Of a DNA stretch of 64,000 nucleotides, positions 18,056-26,895 are shown piece by piece. The notes under the pieces are model-generated. The model made no database searches and was not told the DNA's origin. It worked only from the letters and a program-made list of their open reading frames with translations. The translations under genes and the position numbers were made by a program. Location of the stretch: the NCBI RefSeq assembly GCF_014656055.1, contig NZ_BNBR01000002.1:623164-687163 (forward strand), given 5' to 3'. The DNA is from Streptomyces griseosporeus (GTDB lineage: Bacteria; Actinomycetota; Actinomycetes; Streptomycetales; Streptomycetaceae). Positions within the stretch are counted from its first letter, which is position 1. Every line of letters begins with the position of its first letter.

Positions 18056-19477
18056 ATGCCGTCCCATCTCTCTGCGGACCGCCCAGCCGCCCAGCCGCCC
18101 GGACGCGGCTCGGTGGACGCGTTGATATCGCAGACGCGACGGCTCAAGGGCGACATGAACGCGGTACGACGGGACGCGCACAGCGGGGACGGCACGGATC
18201 CGCAGGAGCGGTGGCAGCGCGCCCTGTACGACCTGGCACTCCACCAACTCGAGGATCTGGACGCACACTTGGCCCAGTTGCGGGAGGGGCCGCCGCCCGG
18301 GCCCGAACCGGCGGACGGCGAGCCGGCCGACGAGGAGCCGACGGACGAGTCCCTGCTGAGCCGGGTCGGCAGCGCCGAGTGGAATCTGCTCACCGACGAG
18401 GCGTCCTGGTCCGGGGAGCTGTACCGGATCCTCGGCCGCGCCCCGACCGCTCCCCCGCTCACCCTCGACGAACTGCCCTCGGTGGTCCTGGAGGAGGACC
18501 GGCCCCGGCTGACCGCGATGGTCACCGACTGCCTGGTCGACGCCAAACCGATCGACGGGGAGTTCCGCATCGTCCGCCCCGACGGCGAGGTGCGGACCGT
18601 GCACATGATGGGCGAACCCGTGCTCGACGCCGACGGCAGCACCGCCTCCATGTGGGCCGTGCTGCGCGACGTCAGCGCCCTGCGACGCAGTCAGCAGGCG
18701 GTGAGCGAGACCCGTGACTCGCTCCGACGCCACCGGCAGCGCACGCGGACGGAGCAGCGGGTCGCGGTCGAGTCGCAGGAAGCCGTGCCGCCCCCGTGGC
18801 GCGGCTCCCTGCGACTCCCGTCCCAGGGTCCCGGCACCCTCGACCTCGCCGCGCACTACCTCCCGGCCACCGTGGACGCGACGGCCGGCGGGACCTGGTA
18901 CGACGCCCTGGAGCTGACCGGCGGCGACACCCTGCTCAGCGTCGGCGACCTGGCCGGACACGGCCCCGCGGCCGCCTCCCACATGGCGACGCTGCTCGGC
19001 GCCGTGCGCGGCATGGCGATGGCCGGCACCCGGCCCGGGCAGCTGATGGCGCTGCTCAACCAGATGCTCGACGCCACCGTCCGGCCCACCCTGGGCAGCG
19101 CGCTGTGCTGCCGCTACCGTCCCGCGACCCGCACCCTGGTGTGGGCGCAGGCCGGACACCCCGCCCCGCTGCTGTTCCGCGACGGGACGGGGCGCCGGCT
19201 GGACCCGCCGGACGGCGTCCCGCTCGGCGCCACCCCGGGCGCCTCCTACGGCCAGGCCGAGGAGACCCTCCAGGTGGGCGACCTGCTGGTCCTGCACACC
19301 GACGGGCTGGTGCCCCAGCGCGGCGGCGCCTCCGCGACGCCCCGCCTCCTCGACCTGGGCCCCCGGCTGGCCGGGGCGCGCACCGCGCAGGACTGCGTGC
19401 GGGCGGTGGCCGAGGAGTTCGGCGCGGGCGAACGCGAGGACGACGCCTGTGTGCTGGTGGCGCAGGTGACGTCCTGA
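18056..19477 (+). CDS. PAS-domain PP2C/SpoIIE-type protein phosphatase
   Basis: A 473-aa signalling phosphatase. Residues 1-90 are polar and partly coiled. About 97-210 form a PAS domain (LLSRVGSAEWNLLTDEASWSGELYRILGR ... GEFRIVRPDGEVRTVHMMGEPV). About 260-473 form the PP2C/SpoIIE catalytic domain (LSVGDLAGHGPAAA, WAQAGHPAPLLFRDG, LLVLHTDGLVPQRG, EREDDACVLVAQV). The first metal motif, usually GGDWYD, reads GGTWYD, losing one Asp while the others remain. Such proteins dephosphorylate anti-anti-sigma factors in partner-switching pathways, but no partner is adjacent. GGAG precedes the ATG. 263 bp of upstream DNA probably holds the promoter. Confidence 0.88.
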   Translation: MPSHLSADRPAAQPPGRGSVDALISQTRRLKGDMNAVRRDAHSGDGTDPQERWQRALYDLALHQLEDLDAHLAQLREGPPPGPEPADGEPADEEPTDESLLSRVGSAEWNLLTDEASWSGELYRILGRAPTAPPLTLDELPSVVLEEDRPRLTAMVTDCLVDAKPIDGEFRIVRPDGEVRTVHMMGEPVLDADGSTASMWAVLRDVSALRRSQQAVSETRDSLRRHRQRTRTEQRVAVESQEAVPPPWRGSLRLPSQGPGTLDLAAHYLPATVDATAGGTWYDALELTGGDTLLSVGDLAGHGPAAASHMATLLGAVRGMAMAGTRPGQLMALLNQMLDATVRPTLGSALCCRYRPATRTLVWAQAGHPAPLLFRDGTGRRLDPPDGVPLGATPGASYGQAEETLQVGDLLVLHTDGLVPQRGGASATPRLLDLGPRLAGARTAQDCVRAVAEEFGAGEREDDACVLVAQVTS

Positions 19478-19519
19478 GCGGTGCCGGTGACGTCCTGAGT
19501 GGTGCGGGCGACGTCATGG
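19465..19519. repeat. 21-bp tandem repeat at the end of the PP2C gene
   Basis: Units beginning GGTGACGTCCTGAG recur at 19465, 19486 and, degenerate and partial, at 19507 with a 21-bp period. The first unit contains the stop codon of the phosphatase gene; each unit re-creates a TGA in the same context. The repeat runs to within about 20 bp of the convergent regulator gene. Confidence 0.7.
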
Positions 19520-19536
19520 TGTGAGCGCGCAGCGCC

Positions 19537-21036
19537 CTAGGCCTGCGCGTTCGCGGCGCCGCCCCGGCCCCCTTTCCCCTTGGGCAGGGCCTGCATGATC
19601 TCCTCGCGCAGCTGCTGGATCTTCGGGTAGCCGGCGTACTCGGCGGTGAGCCGGTACATCTCCCGCAGCCGGTCCCAGGTGCGGCGCGAGGAGTTGGAGC
19701 CCATGGACATCAGGGCCAGGCGCGCGTACCGGTCCGCCTGCTCGGGGTCGTCGGCGATGAAGCAGGCCGACGCCATGGAGAGATGGTCGAAGATCTTCGA
19801 CCGCTCCCGGCCGTCGTTGCGCAGGGACAGCGCCTTCTCCGCGTAGTACTGGGCGTGCACGGCCGCGCCCGGCTCGTGCTCGGCCAGCGTGCGGTAGGCC
19901 AGGGCCTGCATGCCGTACAGGTCCTCGTCCTTGAAGGTCTGCATCCAGTTGGGCAGCTCGGCGTCGCCGCGGTCGGAGACGAACAGGTCCTCCGCCCGGC
20001 CGAGGGTGCGGCGCATCGCCTGGCCCTTGCCCATCGACGCCTGCGCCCAGGCCTCGATGGTGTGGAACATCGCCCGGGTGCGCGGCAGCAGCTGGTCGCC
20101 GGAGCCGGACTGGGCGAGCTTCATCAGGTCCAGGGCCTCGTCGGGCCGGCCCAGGTGCACCATCTGGCGCGCCGCCCGGGACAGGGCCTCGCCGGCCCGG
20201 GGCCGGTCACCGCCCTCTCTGGCCGCGTGCGCGGCGATGACGAAGTACTTCTGGGCGGTGGGTTCCAGGCCGACGTCGTGCGACATCCAGCCCGCGAGGA
20301 CGGCGAGGTTGGCGGCGACGCCCCACAGGCGCCGCTGGAGGTGGGGAGGGTGGCGGTAGGCGAGCATGCCGCCCACTTCGTTGAGCTGTCCCACCACCGC
20401 CTTGCGCTGGAGGCCGCCGCCGCGGGCGGCGTCCCAGGCGCGGAACACTTCGACGGAGCGCTCCAGTTCCTCGATCTCCTCGTACCCGATGGGGGCGGCC
20501 TCGTAGCGGTCGAACCCAGCGGGGTCGGCGTTGAGGGGATGGTCGATGGCCGGAGCGTCGGCGGACAGGGCCGGATCGGTGTGCAGCCAGTCGTGCATGG
20601 CGCTGCTGAGTGCGGAGCCCGCGGCGAGCGCGGCACCCGCGCCCACCAAGCCGCGTCGGTTGAGCATGAGGTCCATTCCCGTGAATTCGGTGAGGACCGC
20701 GGCGGTCCGCTCGGGCGCCCACGGCACTCCGTCGGGATGCTCGACGCTCCCGCCGCCCTGCCGTTTCCCCGCACGCCCGCGCCGGACCAGACCGAGATCC
20801 TCGATGGTCACGACACGGCCGAGACGCTCGGTGAACAGGGCCGCCAGCACCCGCGGCACCGGATCGCGCGGGATCTCTCCCATGTCGATCCACCGCCGCA
20901 CCCGCGAGGTGTCGGTCGCCAGCTGGGGGTGGCCCATGGCCGCCGCCTGCTTGTTGACCAGCCTCGCGAGCTCTCCCTTGGACCAGCCGGCCAGGCCGAA
21001 CAGGTCCGCGAGTCGGGTGTTGGGTTGTCCGCTCAC
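19537..21036 (-). CDS. NsdA/NsdB-family negative regulator of differentiation (HTH + TPR)
   Basis: A 499-aa regulator, close in length to Streptomyces NsdA/NsdB. The N-terminal DNA-binding region WSKGELARLVNKQAAAMGHPQLATDTSRVRRWIDMG is of the XRE-like type found in that family, followed by RVLAALFTERLGRVVTIEDLGLVRR. The rest is helical with TPR-like repeats (KYFVIAAHAAREGGDRPRAGEALSRAARQMVHLGRPDEALDL; AVHAQYYAEKALSLRNDG). NsdA and NsdB repress sporulation and antibiotic production in S. coelicolor. Sequence memory suggests the NsdB branch, but this cannot be confirmed. The GTG start is preceded by a GGGGG stretch. It is divergent from an APH-like gene. Confidence 0.8.
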   Translation of the reverse strand: MSGQPNTRLADLFGLAGWSKGELARLVNKQAAAMGHPQLATDTSRVRRWIDMGEIPRDPVPRVLAALFTERLGRVVTIEDLGLVRRGRAGKRQGGGSVEHPDGVPWAPERTAAVLTEFTGMDLMLNRRGLVGAGAALAAGSALSSAMHDWLHTDPALSADAPAIDHPLNADPAGFDRYEAAPIGYEEIEELERSVEVFRAWDAARGGGLQRKAVVGQLNEVGGMLAYRHPPHLQRRLWGVAANLAVLAGWMSHDVGLEPTAQKYFVIAAHAAREGGDRPRAGEALSRAARQMVHLGRPDEALDLMKLAQSGSGDQLLPRTRAMFHTIEAWAQASMGKGQAMRRTLGRAEDLFVSDRGDAELPNWMQTFKDEDLYGMQALAYRTLAEHEPGAAVHAQYYAEKALSLRNDGRERSKIFDHLSMASACFIADDPEQADRYARLALMSMGSNSSRRTWDRLREMYRLTAEYAGYPKIQQLREEIMQALPKGKGGRGGAANAQA

Positions 21037-21096
21037 TCAAGCCCCCAGGTTCTCGGCTGAGTTGACAGTAGCCCCGGGGAAGGTGCCGGGCGACTA

Positions 21097-21126
21097 TTCG
21101 CCAGGGTTCGCCAGGGTGCGCCAGAT
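21097..21126. repeat. Three 10-bp direct repeats in the regulator/APH divergent promoter
   Basis: TTCGCCAGGG, TTCGCCAGGG and TGCGCCAGAT stand head to tail with a period of 10 bp, close to one helical turn, 61 bp upstream of the Nsd-like start. The spacing suits cooperative binding of a regulator on one face of the DNA, for instance autoregulation. A chance simple repeat is also possible. Confidence 0.45.
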
Positions 21127-21287
21127 GGTGTGCCACCGGGCGACGGGTGTCAGGTAGGAACGCGCCACCCCGACCCGGTCGCCACCCGATCGCGAACCCG
21201 CGACGGGCGCATTCCCCAGGGTGCACCCTGCGGCCGGGCCGGGGCAGCGTTTCGACTCGCAGGCACACGAAGGGATCTGTTTCGCCC

Positions 21288-22427
21288 ATGTACGCAGCAT
21301 CGTCCTCCGTGTCCGCCCCGCCCCGGCCGCTGCGCCCCCGTCCCACGGGCACCGGCCCCTACCTGGACCCCGCGCGTCCCGCGGCCCCCGTCCTCGGGGC
21401 GGGCCTCGGCCGGCGTCCCGCGGGGCTCGGCGCCCAACCGCTCAGCGGGAGGCTCGACCTGTCCGGCCCTCAGGGCGCCCAGCTGCGTACGGCGCTCGCG
21501 TCGGTGCATCGGATCTGCCCGGAGTTCGCCCCCGTGCAGGTGCTGCGTCGCAGCGGACGCTCCGTGCTCCTGGTCGGCACGACGGGACGCAGCACGGCCG
21601 TCGCCAAGTGTTTACTGGACCACTCCCCCGTCTGGGCCGAGCGGTACCGGCACGAGATAGCGGCATATCGCACGTTCGTCCGGCACCGGCCCCCGGTGCG
21701 TGTGCCGCGGCTCATCGCGGCGGACCCGGACAACGGCACCCTGATCGTGGAGCGGATGGCGGGACGTGTGGCGGCCCTGCAGCGGCACCCGGTGGAGGCA
21801 CCGCCGCGGGCGGACATCCGGGCGGCGCTGGCGGCGATCTGCCGGCTGAACGCCTGGCGGCCTCCGGCGGGCACGTTCGACGCCCCGCTGGACTACGCGG
21901 CCCGTATCTCCCGCTACCACGAGCTGGGCATGCTGACCGACCGGGACCTGGGCGACCTGCAGAAGCTGCTGCACGGCATCGCGCACGCGGCGGGCCGCGG
22001 CGGCATGGGCCAGTTCAACCACGGCGACGCGCTGCTGTCGAACATCCTGGTCTCCCCGGCCGGCCCGGTGCTGGTGGACTGGGAGCACGCCGGCTGGTAC
22101 CTGCCGGGGTACGACCTGGCGACGCTGTGGTCGGTGCTCGGAGACACGCCGGTGGCCCGGCGTCAGATCAGCCAGCTCGCGCAGGCGCCGGGACCGGCCG
22201 CGCGGGACGCCTTCCTGGTGAACCTGATGCTCGTGCTGACGCGTGAGATCCGCACCTACGAGACGGCCGTGCAGCGTTCGATGCACGAGGCGCCGCCGGC
22301 GGCCACCGGTGCCGCTCCCCAGGGTGCCGTGCCGTCCGGCGAGGAGCTGCGGCTGCTGCTGCGGCGGCTGCACGACGACTGCCAGATGGTCCGCCGGGCC
22401 GTCCGCGCGGCGGTCGGGACGCGCTGA
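21288..22427 (+). CDS. Aminoglycoside phosphotransferase-family kinase
   Basis: A 379-aa protein-kinase-like phosphotransferase. It shows a catalytic loop [20 protein letters not shown] (His-Gly-Asp ... Asn), a metal-binding [16 protein letters not shown], and a nucleotide-binding strand with Lys in [11 protein letters not shown]. The first 60 residues are Pro/Arg-rich and unlike the family. Resistance is not implied: many Streptomyces members are housekeeping kinases of unknown substrate. The ATG is preceded at some distance by GAAGGGATC. Neighbour and divergent partner of the NsdA/B-like regulator, with which it shares 251 bp of promoter DNA. Confidence 0.83.
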   Translation: MYAASSSVSAPPRPLRPRPTGTGPYLDPARPAAPVLGAGLGRRPAGLGAQPLSGRLDLSGPQGAQLRTALASVHRICPEFAPVQVLRRSGRSVLLVGTTGRSTAVAKCLLDHSPVWAERYRHEIAAYRTFVRHRPPVRVPRLIAADPDNGTLIVERMAGRVAALQRHPVEAPPRADIRAALAAICRLNAWRPPAGTFDAPLDYAARISRYHELGMLTDRDLGDLQKLLHGIAHAAGRGGMGQFNHGDALLSNILVSPAGPVLVDWEHAGWYLPGYDLATLWSVLGDTPVARRQISQLAQAPGPAARDAFLVNLMLVLTREIRTYETAVQRSMHEAPPAATGAAPQGAVPSGEELRLLLRRLHDDCQMVRRAVRAAVGTR

Positions 22428-22452
22428 AGGGAACTCGCGACAAGGGCAAGGA

Positions 22453-22493
22453 AGACCCGCGGTGCGCCGGATCCGGTGCACCGCGGGTCTTTC
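22453..22493 (+). terminator. Rho-independent terminator after the APH-like gene
   Basis: AGACCCGCGGTGC and GCACCGCGGGTCT form a perfect 13-bp stem around a 12-nt loop, followed by a short T run (TTTCC). It lies 25 bp after the stop codon. Confidence 0.88.
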
Positions 22494-22516
22494 CGTGTGT
22501 GCCGTCGCTGGCGCCC

Positions 22517-22532
22517 ATTGGTGTAGTCCAGT
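22517..22532. promoter_or_regulatory. Candidate DasR operator (dre) upstream of the cell-wall amidase
   Basis: ATTGGTGTAGTCCAGT matches the dre consensus A(C/G)TGGTCTAGACCA(C/G)T at 13 of 16 positions, keeping the TGGT...TAG...CCA core. DasR is the GlcNAc-responsive GntR repressor of Streptomyces. The site is 167 bp upstream of a peptidoglycan amidase, a plausible target because GlcNAc is released from cell wall. Binding is inferred from the match alone. Confidence 0.5.
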
Positions 22533-22698
22533 GACGCGCCGCAGGCCCGCCGGGCGGCGCCGCGAAACTCGCCCGACCCCCTGCTGACGTGGGAAATCGC
22601 CGGGCCGCGGGCATGATTGACGGATCGTCGGAGAGCCGGTACCACTGACCGGGTCCGGCCCCGCACGCCCCGCCAGCCCCACGCCCCAGGAGGCCGCA

Positions 22699-24666
22699 TT
22701 GCGAGGATCCGCCACCGACCCCACGTCCACCCCGGGCCGCAGACCCGCGCGGGCGGCCGCCGGCACGCTCGCGTCGGCGGCGCTGCTGGTGCCGCTGCTC
22801 GCGGCCGCGCCCGCGCCCGCCGACTCCTCGGGCGGCGGTCTCCAGCGGGCGTTCGCCGCCGCTGCGGCCGAGTACCACGTGCCGCAGAGCGTCCTGCTCG
22901 GCGTCTCCTACCTGCAGTCCCGCTGGGACGGGCACGGGGGCGCGCCGAGCGTGACGGGCGGCTACGGGCCCATGCACCTCACCGACGCGCGGACCGCGCT
23001 CGCCTCGGTGCCGCACCACAGCGAGGGCACGGAGGACCCGCGAGGCGACGAGTCCCGCCCGGCCCTGCACCCCACCGCGGAGATCCCGGAACCGGCCGCC
23101 CTGCCCGCCCGGTTGGAGACCCTGCCGAAGGCGGCCGAGCTGACCGGCATCCCCGCCGAGGAGCTGCGGACCGACGAGGCCGCCAACATCGCGGGCGGCG
23201 CGGCCCTGCTCGCGGCGGCACAGCGCGAGCTGGGCGAACCGCTGAGCGAGGACCCGGCCGACTGGTACGGGGCGGTGGCCCGGTTCTCCGGCGCCGACGA
23301 CACCGCGACGGCGGCGGTGTACGCGAACGACGTGTACGACGTGCTGCGCACCGGCGAGGAGCGCGTCACCGACTCCGGGCAGCCGGTGGCCCTGGCCGCC
23401 CAGCCCGGCCTGGTCCCCGAGACGGCCCAACTGGGCCGTGCGGGCCTGCGGGCCGCGTCCGACGCGAACACCGAGTGCCCGCCGTCGGTGTCCTGCGAGT
23501 GGATCCCGGCACCCTACGAGGAGTTCGGGGACGGCGACTACGGCAACCACGACCTCGGCGACCGCCCCGCCTCGCAGCGCATCCGGTACATCGTCGTGCA
23601 CGACACGGAGGGCGGCTGGGACGGCGTCATCAACCTGGTCCAGGACCCGACGTACGTCTCCTGGAACTACTCGCTGCGCTCCACCGACGGTCACATCGCC
23701 CAGCACGTCAAGGCGAAGGACGTGGCCTGGCACGCGGGCAACTGGTACGTCAACGCGGAGTCGATCGGCCTGGAGCACGAGGGCTTCCTCGCGCAGCCGG
23801 ACGCCTGGTACACGGAGGCGATGTACCGGGCGTCGGCGCGGCTGGTGAAGTACCTGGCGGAGAAGTACGACATCCCGCTGGACCGGCAGCACATCCTGGG
23901 CCACGACACCGTGCCCGGCCCGACGACCGGCACGATCCCCGGTATGCACACCGACCCGGGCCCGTACTGGGACTGGCGGCACTACTTCGAGCTGCTGGGC
24001 CGGCCTTTGCAGCGCACGGGTCCGCGCAACGGCGACAGCGTGGTGACGATCCTGCCGGAGTACGCGGCCAACCGGCCGGTCTACACGGGCTGCACGGCCA
24101 AGGGCGTGCCGTGCCCGGCGCACGGCTCCAGCGAGGTGCGCCTGCACTCCGACCACGACGAGAACTCCGCCCTGATCAAGGACATCGGCCTGGGCACGAC
24201 CCCGACGACCGGGGTGAACGACCTGTCCTCGCGGGTGTCCACGGGCCAGCAGTTCGCGGTGGCGGACCGGTGGGGCGACTGGACGGCGATCTGGTACCTC
24301 GGCCAGAAGGCCTGGTTCCGCAACCCGAAGGACCAGCCGACGGCGGTCGCCTCGACGGGGAAGCTGGTGACGCCGAAGGAGGGCGTGGCGAGCGTCCCGG
24401 TGTACGGGCGTGCTTACCCGGAGGCGTCGGCGTACCCGGCGGGGGTGCCGAAGCAGGCGGTGTCGCCGCTGCCGTACAAGCTGCTCGCCGGGCAGGCGTA
24501 CGTGGCCGGTGACCAGGTGCCCGGCGAGTACTACTACGCGGTCACCTTCACCACCGACTCGCACCGGGTCGTGATCGGCAAGGACCTGTACTACGAGATC
24601 CAGTTCGGGCACCGCGTCGCGTTCGTGCGCGCGGCCGACGTGCGGGTGGTGCCGTCGGCCGGGTGA
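22699..24666 (+). CDS. Secreted N-acetylmuramoyl-L-alanine amidase (Amidase_2/PGRP type)
   Basis: A 655-aa exported cell-wall hydrolase. The start is TTG, supported by AGGAGG 5 nt upstream. The signal peptide covers about residues 1-41. A region at about 45-215 looks lysozyme/SLT-like (LLGVSYLQSRWD, GGYGPMHLTD), but has Gln73 where a catalytic Glu would be expected. About 290-430 is the zinc amidase domain: IRYIVVHDTEGGWDG supplies His301, and GHDTVPGP and MHTDPGPYWDW supply His417 and Asp419. The C-terminal 220 residues look SH3-like (wall binding). It cuts the bond between MurNAc and L-Ala in peptidoglycan. A candidate DasR site lies upstream. Confidence 0.92.
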   Translation: MRGSATDPTSTPGRRPARAAAGTLASAALLVPLLAAAPAPADSSGGGLQRAFAAAAAEYHVPQSVLLGVSYLQSRWDGHGGAPSVTGGYGPMHLTDARTALASVPHHSEGTEDPRGDESRPALHPTAEIPEPAALPARLETLPKAAELTGIPAEELRTDEAANIAGGAALLAAAQRELGEPLSEDPADWYGAVARFSGADDTATAAVYANDVYDVLRTGEERVTDSGQPVALAAQPGLVPETAQLGRAGLRAASDANTECPPSVSCEWIPAPYEEFGDGDYGNHDLGDRPASQRIRYIVVHDTEGGWDGVINLVQDPTYVSWNYSLRSTDGHIAQHVKAKDVAWHAGNWYVNAESIGLEHEGFLAQPDAWYTEAMYRASARLVKYLAEKYDIPLDRQHILGHDTVPGPTTGTIPGMHTDPGPYWDWRHYFELLGRPLQRTGPRNGDSVVTILPEYAANRPVYTGCTAKGVPCPAHGSSEVRLHSDHDENSALIKDIGLGTTPTTGVNDLSSRVSTGQQFAVADRWGDWTAIWYLGQKAWFRNPKDQPTAVASTGKLVTPKEGVASVPVYGRAYPEASAYPAGVPKQAVSPLPYKLLAGQAYVAGDQVPGEYYYAVTFTTDSHRVVIGKDLYYEIQFGHRVAFVRAADVRVVPSAG

Positions 24667-24681
24667 CGCGGGCCGCGGGCC

Positions 24682-25179
24682 TCAGCCCTGCTGGAACAGT
24701 TCCGCCGGGAGCGGCTTCAGCAGGGCGTACAGGTCGTCGGTGATGGGGCGGTCCCAGGCTGCGATGGTGACCAGGACGTTGTCGCTGCGGTCGAACTGGA
24801 CGCAGGAGATCCGGGACTCCGACAGCTTCAGGCGGCGCACGATGAGGAGGTTGTCGCCCTGCATGACCGGCACGTCCTCGGTGCCGACGACGGTCACCTC
24901 CTCGTCGTTCTCCAGCGCGAGCAGCAGCTGGGCCACCTCGAAGGGGATCTCGCCCTCGGCGGTCTCGCGGGCCGGGGAGCCCTCGGGGAGGTTGCCGATG
25001 ATCATCGCGGGGCCGCGGCCGCCGAACAGGTCGTAGCGCAGGAAGACGCCCTGGCAGCTGCCGTCGGGCGCGGGGAGCAGGCCGGCGCCGAGGTTTCCGG
25101 GCCAGTCGCCCGGGTCCATGGCCAGTACGTCAAAGTCGGGGCCTGCGGGGGTGGCGCTGCGGCGGCGGAGGAACGACAT
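24682..25179 (-). CDS. Conserved hypothetical protein (165 aa)
   Basis: Not assigned to a named family. The protein starts MSFLRRRSATPAGPDFDVLAMDPGDWPGNLGAG and is an alternating beta-strand/helix soluble protein, with acidic patches and no signal peptide or membrane segment. The central VFLRYDLFGGRGPAMIIGNLPEG and C-terminal CVQFDRSDNVLVTIAAWDRPITDDLYALLKPLPAELF are distinctive. It is read toward the amidase gene, stops 15 bp apart, and has a 164-bp non-coding gap on its 5' side. Coding status is well supported by composition and the clear start. Confidence 0.75.
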   Translation of the reverse strand: MSFLRRRSATPAGPDFDVLAMDPGDWPGNLGAGLLPAPDGSCQGVFLRYDLFGGRGPAMIIGNLPEGSPARETAEGEIPFEVAQLLLALENDEEVTVVGTEDVPVMQGDNLLIVRRLKLSESRISCVQFDRSDNVLVTIAAWDRPITDDLYALLKPLPAELFQQG

Positions 25180-25343
25180 GACGCAATGGTACGGCGTGCC
25201 GTCCGGCGGTGGGTTCGAGGGAGCGTCAAGGGTGGCATGGCCGTCGTCCGGGTGCGGAAGCGTCGTGCTCGTCGCGCCCACGCGGCGGAGCCGCACATCG
25301 ATACAGCCCCGCGCCCCGGGGTGGACACGCCCACCCTGGGCCG

Positions 25344-25946
25344 TCAGGCCGAGGGCGCTTTGTGGCGCTGGTGGTGGCGGGCCACCCTGGCCCTGTTGCC
25401 GCAGGACGGCTTGCACCATTCCTGGCGGGGGTGGTCCTTCAGGAAGTAGCGGACGCAGCGGGGGGCGTGGCAGGCCCGCAGGCGCTGGCGGTGCGGGCCG
25501 GTCAGGAAGGCGACGGCCGCCTGGGCGAGGGCGGCGGTGAGGTCGTCGGCGCCGGTGACCGGGTTCCGCCGGAGCTGCGGGTCGGCGTCCTCGGGCCACA
25601 CCAGCTCGGGCACCGTGGGCCGGCGGGCGGCGGCAGTGTTCAGGCGGTGGAGGGCCTCCGGTACGGGGAGCAGGCGGGCGGCGTCGGCGGGGCTCGGGGC
25701 AGCGGGGCGTACGGCGCGGGCGAAGAGGGCGCGGACGGCGGCGCGCAGGTCGCGGACGGCGGCGAGGGCGGCGTCGTCGGCGACGTAGTAGTCGGCGTGC
25801 GGGACGGCCTCGGGGTGGGCGCGCACCCAGGCGGTGAGTCCGGCGGGGTCGGCGAGGTCGTCGGCGACCCCGCCGTTCCCGTCGTGCCGGACGGTCAGCG
25901 CGAGGTCGAGGGCGAGCCGGGCGTCGGGGCCGATCGTGTCCTGCAT
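25344..25946 (-). CDS. CGNR zinc-finger / ABATE-domain protein
   Basis: A 200-aa probable transcription-associated protein. The C-terminal finger HAPRCVRYFLKDHPRQEWCKPSCGNRARVARHHQRHK carries the C-x(n)-C-x3-C and CGNR signature of the family. The N-terminal ABATE domain (LDLALTVRHDGNG ... DLRAAVRALFARAV) is thought to be a stress-ligand sensor. Members are predicted DNA-binding regulators of unknown regulon. The ATG is unambiguous. It is followed leftward by non-coding DNA and preceded by the universal stress protein gene, 22 bp away, with which it may form an operon. Confidence 0.9.
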   Translation of the reverse strand: MQDTIGPDARLALDLALTVRHDGNGGVADDLADPAGLTAWVRAHPEAVPHADYYVADDAALAAVRDLRAAVRALFARAVRPAAPSPADAARLLPVPEALHRLNTAAARRPTVPELVWPEDADPQLRRNPVTGADDLTAALAQAAVAFLTGPHRQRLRACHAPRCVRYFLKDHPRQEWCKPSCGNRARVARHHQRHKAPSA

Positions 25947-25968
25947 GCGCCGATGATAGGCGGCGCCC

Positions 25969-26895
25969 TCAGCCGTCGGAGCCGCCGTCGGTGCGTTCCT
26001 CCGTCGGCAGCGGGGGCACCACCGCGACCGGGGCCGCCGCGTGCAGCAGGACGGCCTGGGTGACCGAGCCGAGCATGCGGGCGGGGGCGAGCAGGCGGCG
26101 CCGGTGGCGGCCCACGACGACCAGCTCGGCGTCCTTGGAGGCGGCGACGAGGTGTCCGGCCGCGTCGCCGGGGGCGGCGTACCCGTCGGCCCGCACATCC
26201 GGGTGACGTTCGCGGTGCGGGGCGAGGAAGCCCTCGGCGAGGATCCAGGTCTCGCTCTCCACGGCCGCCTGGTCGACGGCGGGCGGCAGGATCTCGCCGG
26301 GGGCCGCCCAGGTCTGGATCGGCCACGGGTAGGCGGCGACCACCTGGAGACGGGCGTCGCGCAGCGCGGCCTCGGCGAAGGCGAAGTCGAGGACGGCGTC
26401 GTCGGGGCCCTCCACGTTGAGGCCGACGACGACCCGCGGCCCCGGCTCGACCGGCAGGGCCTCGTGGACCTCGCGGCCGGGCCGCGGCACGACCACGACG
26501 GGGCACTCGGCGTCCCGTGCGGCGGCCAGGCCGTTGGAGCCGAGCAGCAGGCTGGCGAAGCCGCCGCGGCCGCGGGAGCCGAGGACCAGGAGCTGGGCGT
26601 CGGCCCCCAGTTCGGGCAGGAGCACGCCGGGCGCTCCGTCGAGGCCGACGTACTCGGCCTCCGGCAGGTCGGCGCGGTCCGCGAGCCGGGCGCGTACGTC
26701 GGCCAGGACCGGGTCCTCGTCCGGTTCCGGCGGTACGACGATCGGGCCGCCGGGCTGGGTCCAGGCGGCGTACTGCCGTACATGGACGGCCCGCAGCGGC
26801 GCGGCGCGCCGGCGGGCGGCGTCGGCGGCCCAGTCCAGGGCACGCAGGCTGTCCTCGGATCCGTCGACCCCCACGACGACCGGCTGGGTGCTCAT
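25969..26895 (-). CDS. Universal stress protein, tandem UspA domains
   Basis: A 308-aa protein with two UspA domains. Domain 1 (about 1-140) has VVVGVDGSEDSLRALDWA and the ATP-binding loop GSRGRGGFASLLLGSNG followed by CPVVVVP. Domain 2 (about 150-300) has RVVVGLNVEGPDD and VVVGRHRRRLLAPARMLGSVTQAVL, a less typical loop lacking the G-x-G-G pattern, so only domain 1 is likely to bind ATP. Such proteins accumulate under hypoxia, starvation and stress. It is the probable first gene of a two-gene operon with the CGNR regulator. Confidence 0.93.
   Translation of the reverse strand: MSTQPVVVGVDGSEDSLRALDWAADAARRRAAPLRAVHVRQYAAWTQPGGPIVVPPEPDEDPVLADVRARLADRADLPEAEYVGLDGAPGVLLPELGADAQLLVLGSRGRGGFASLLLGSNGLAAARDAECPVVVVPRPGREVHEALPVEPGPRVVVGLNVEGPDDAVLDFAFAEAALRDARLQVVAAYPWPIQTWAAPGEILPPAVDQAAVESETWILAEGFLAPHRERHPDVRADGYAAPGDAAGHLVAASKDAELVVVGRHRRRLLAPARMLGSVTQAVLLHAAAPVAVVPPLPTEERTDGGSDG

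Noticed and set aside
21288..22427. Aminoglycoside resistance gene
   Set aside because: The phosphotransferase fold is shared with many non-resistance kinases and the context is developmental. Resistance cannot be claimed.
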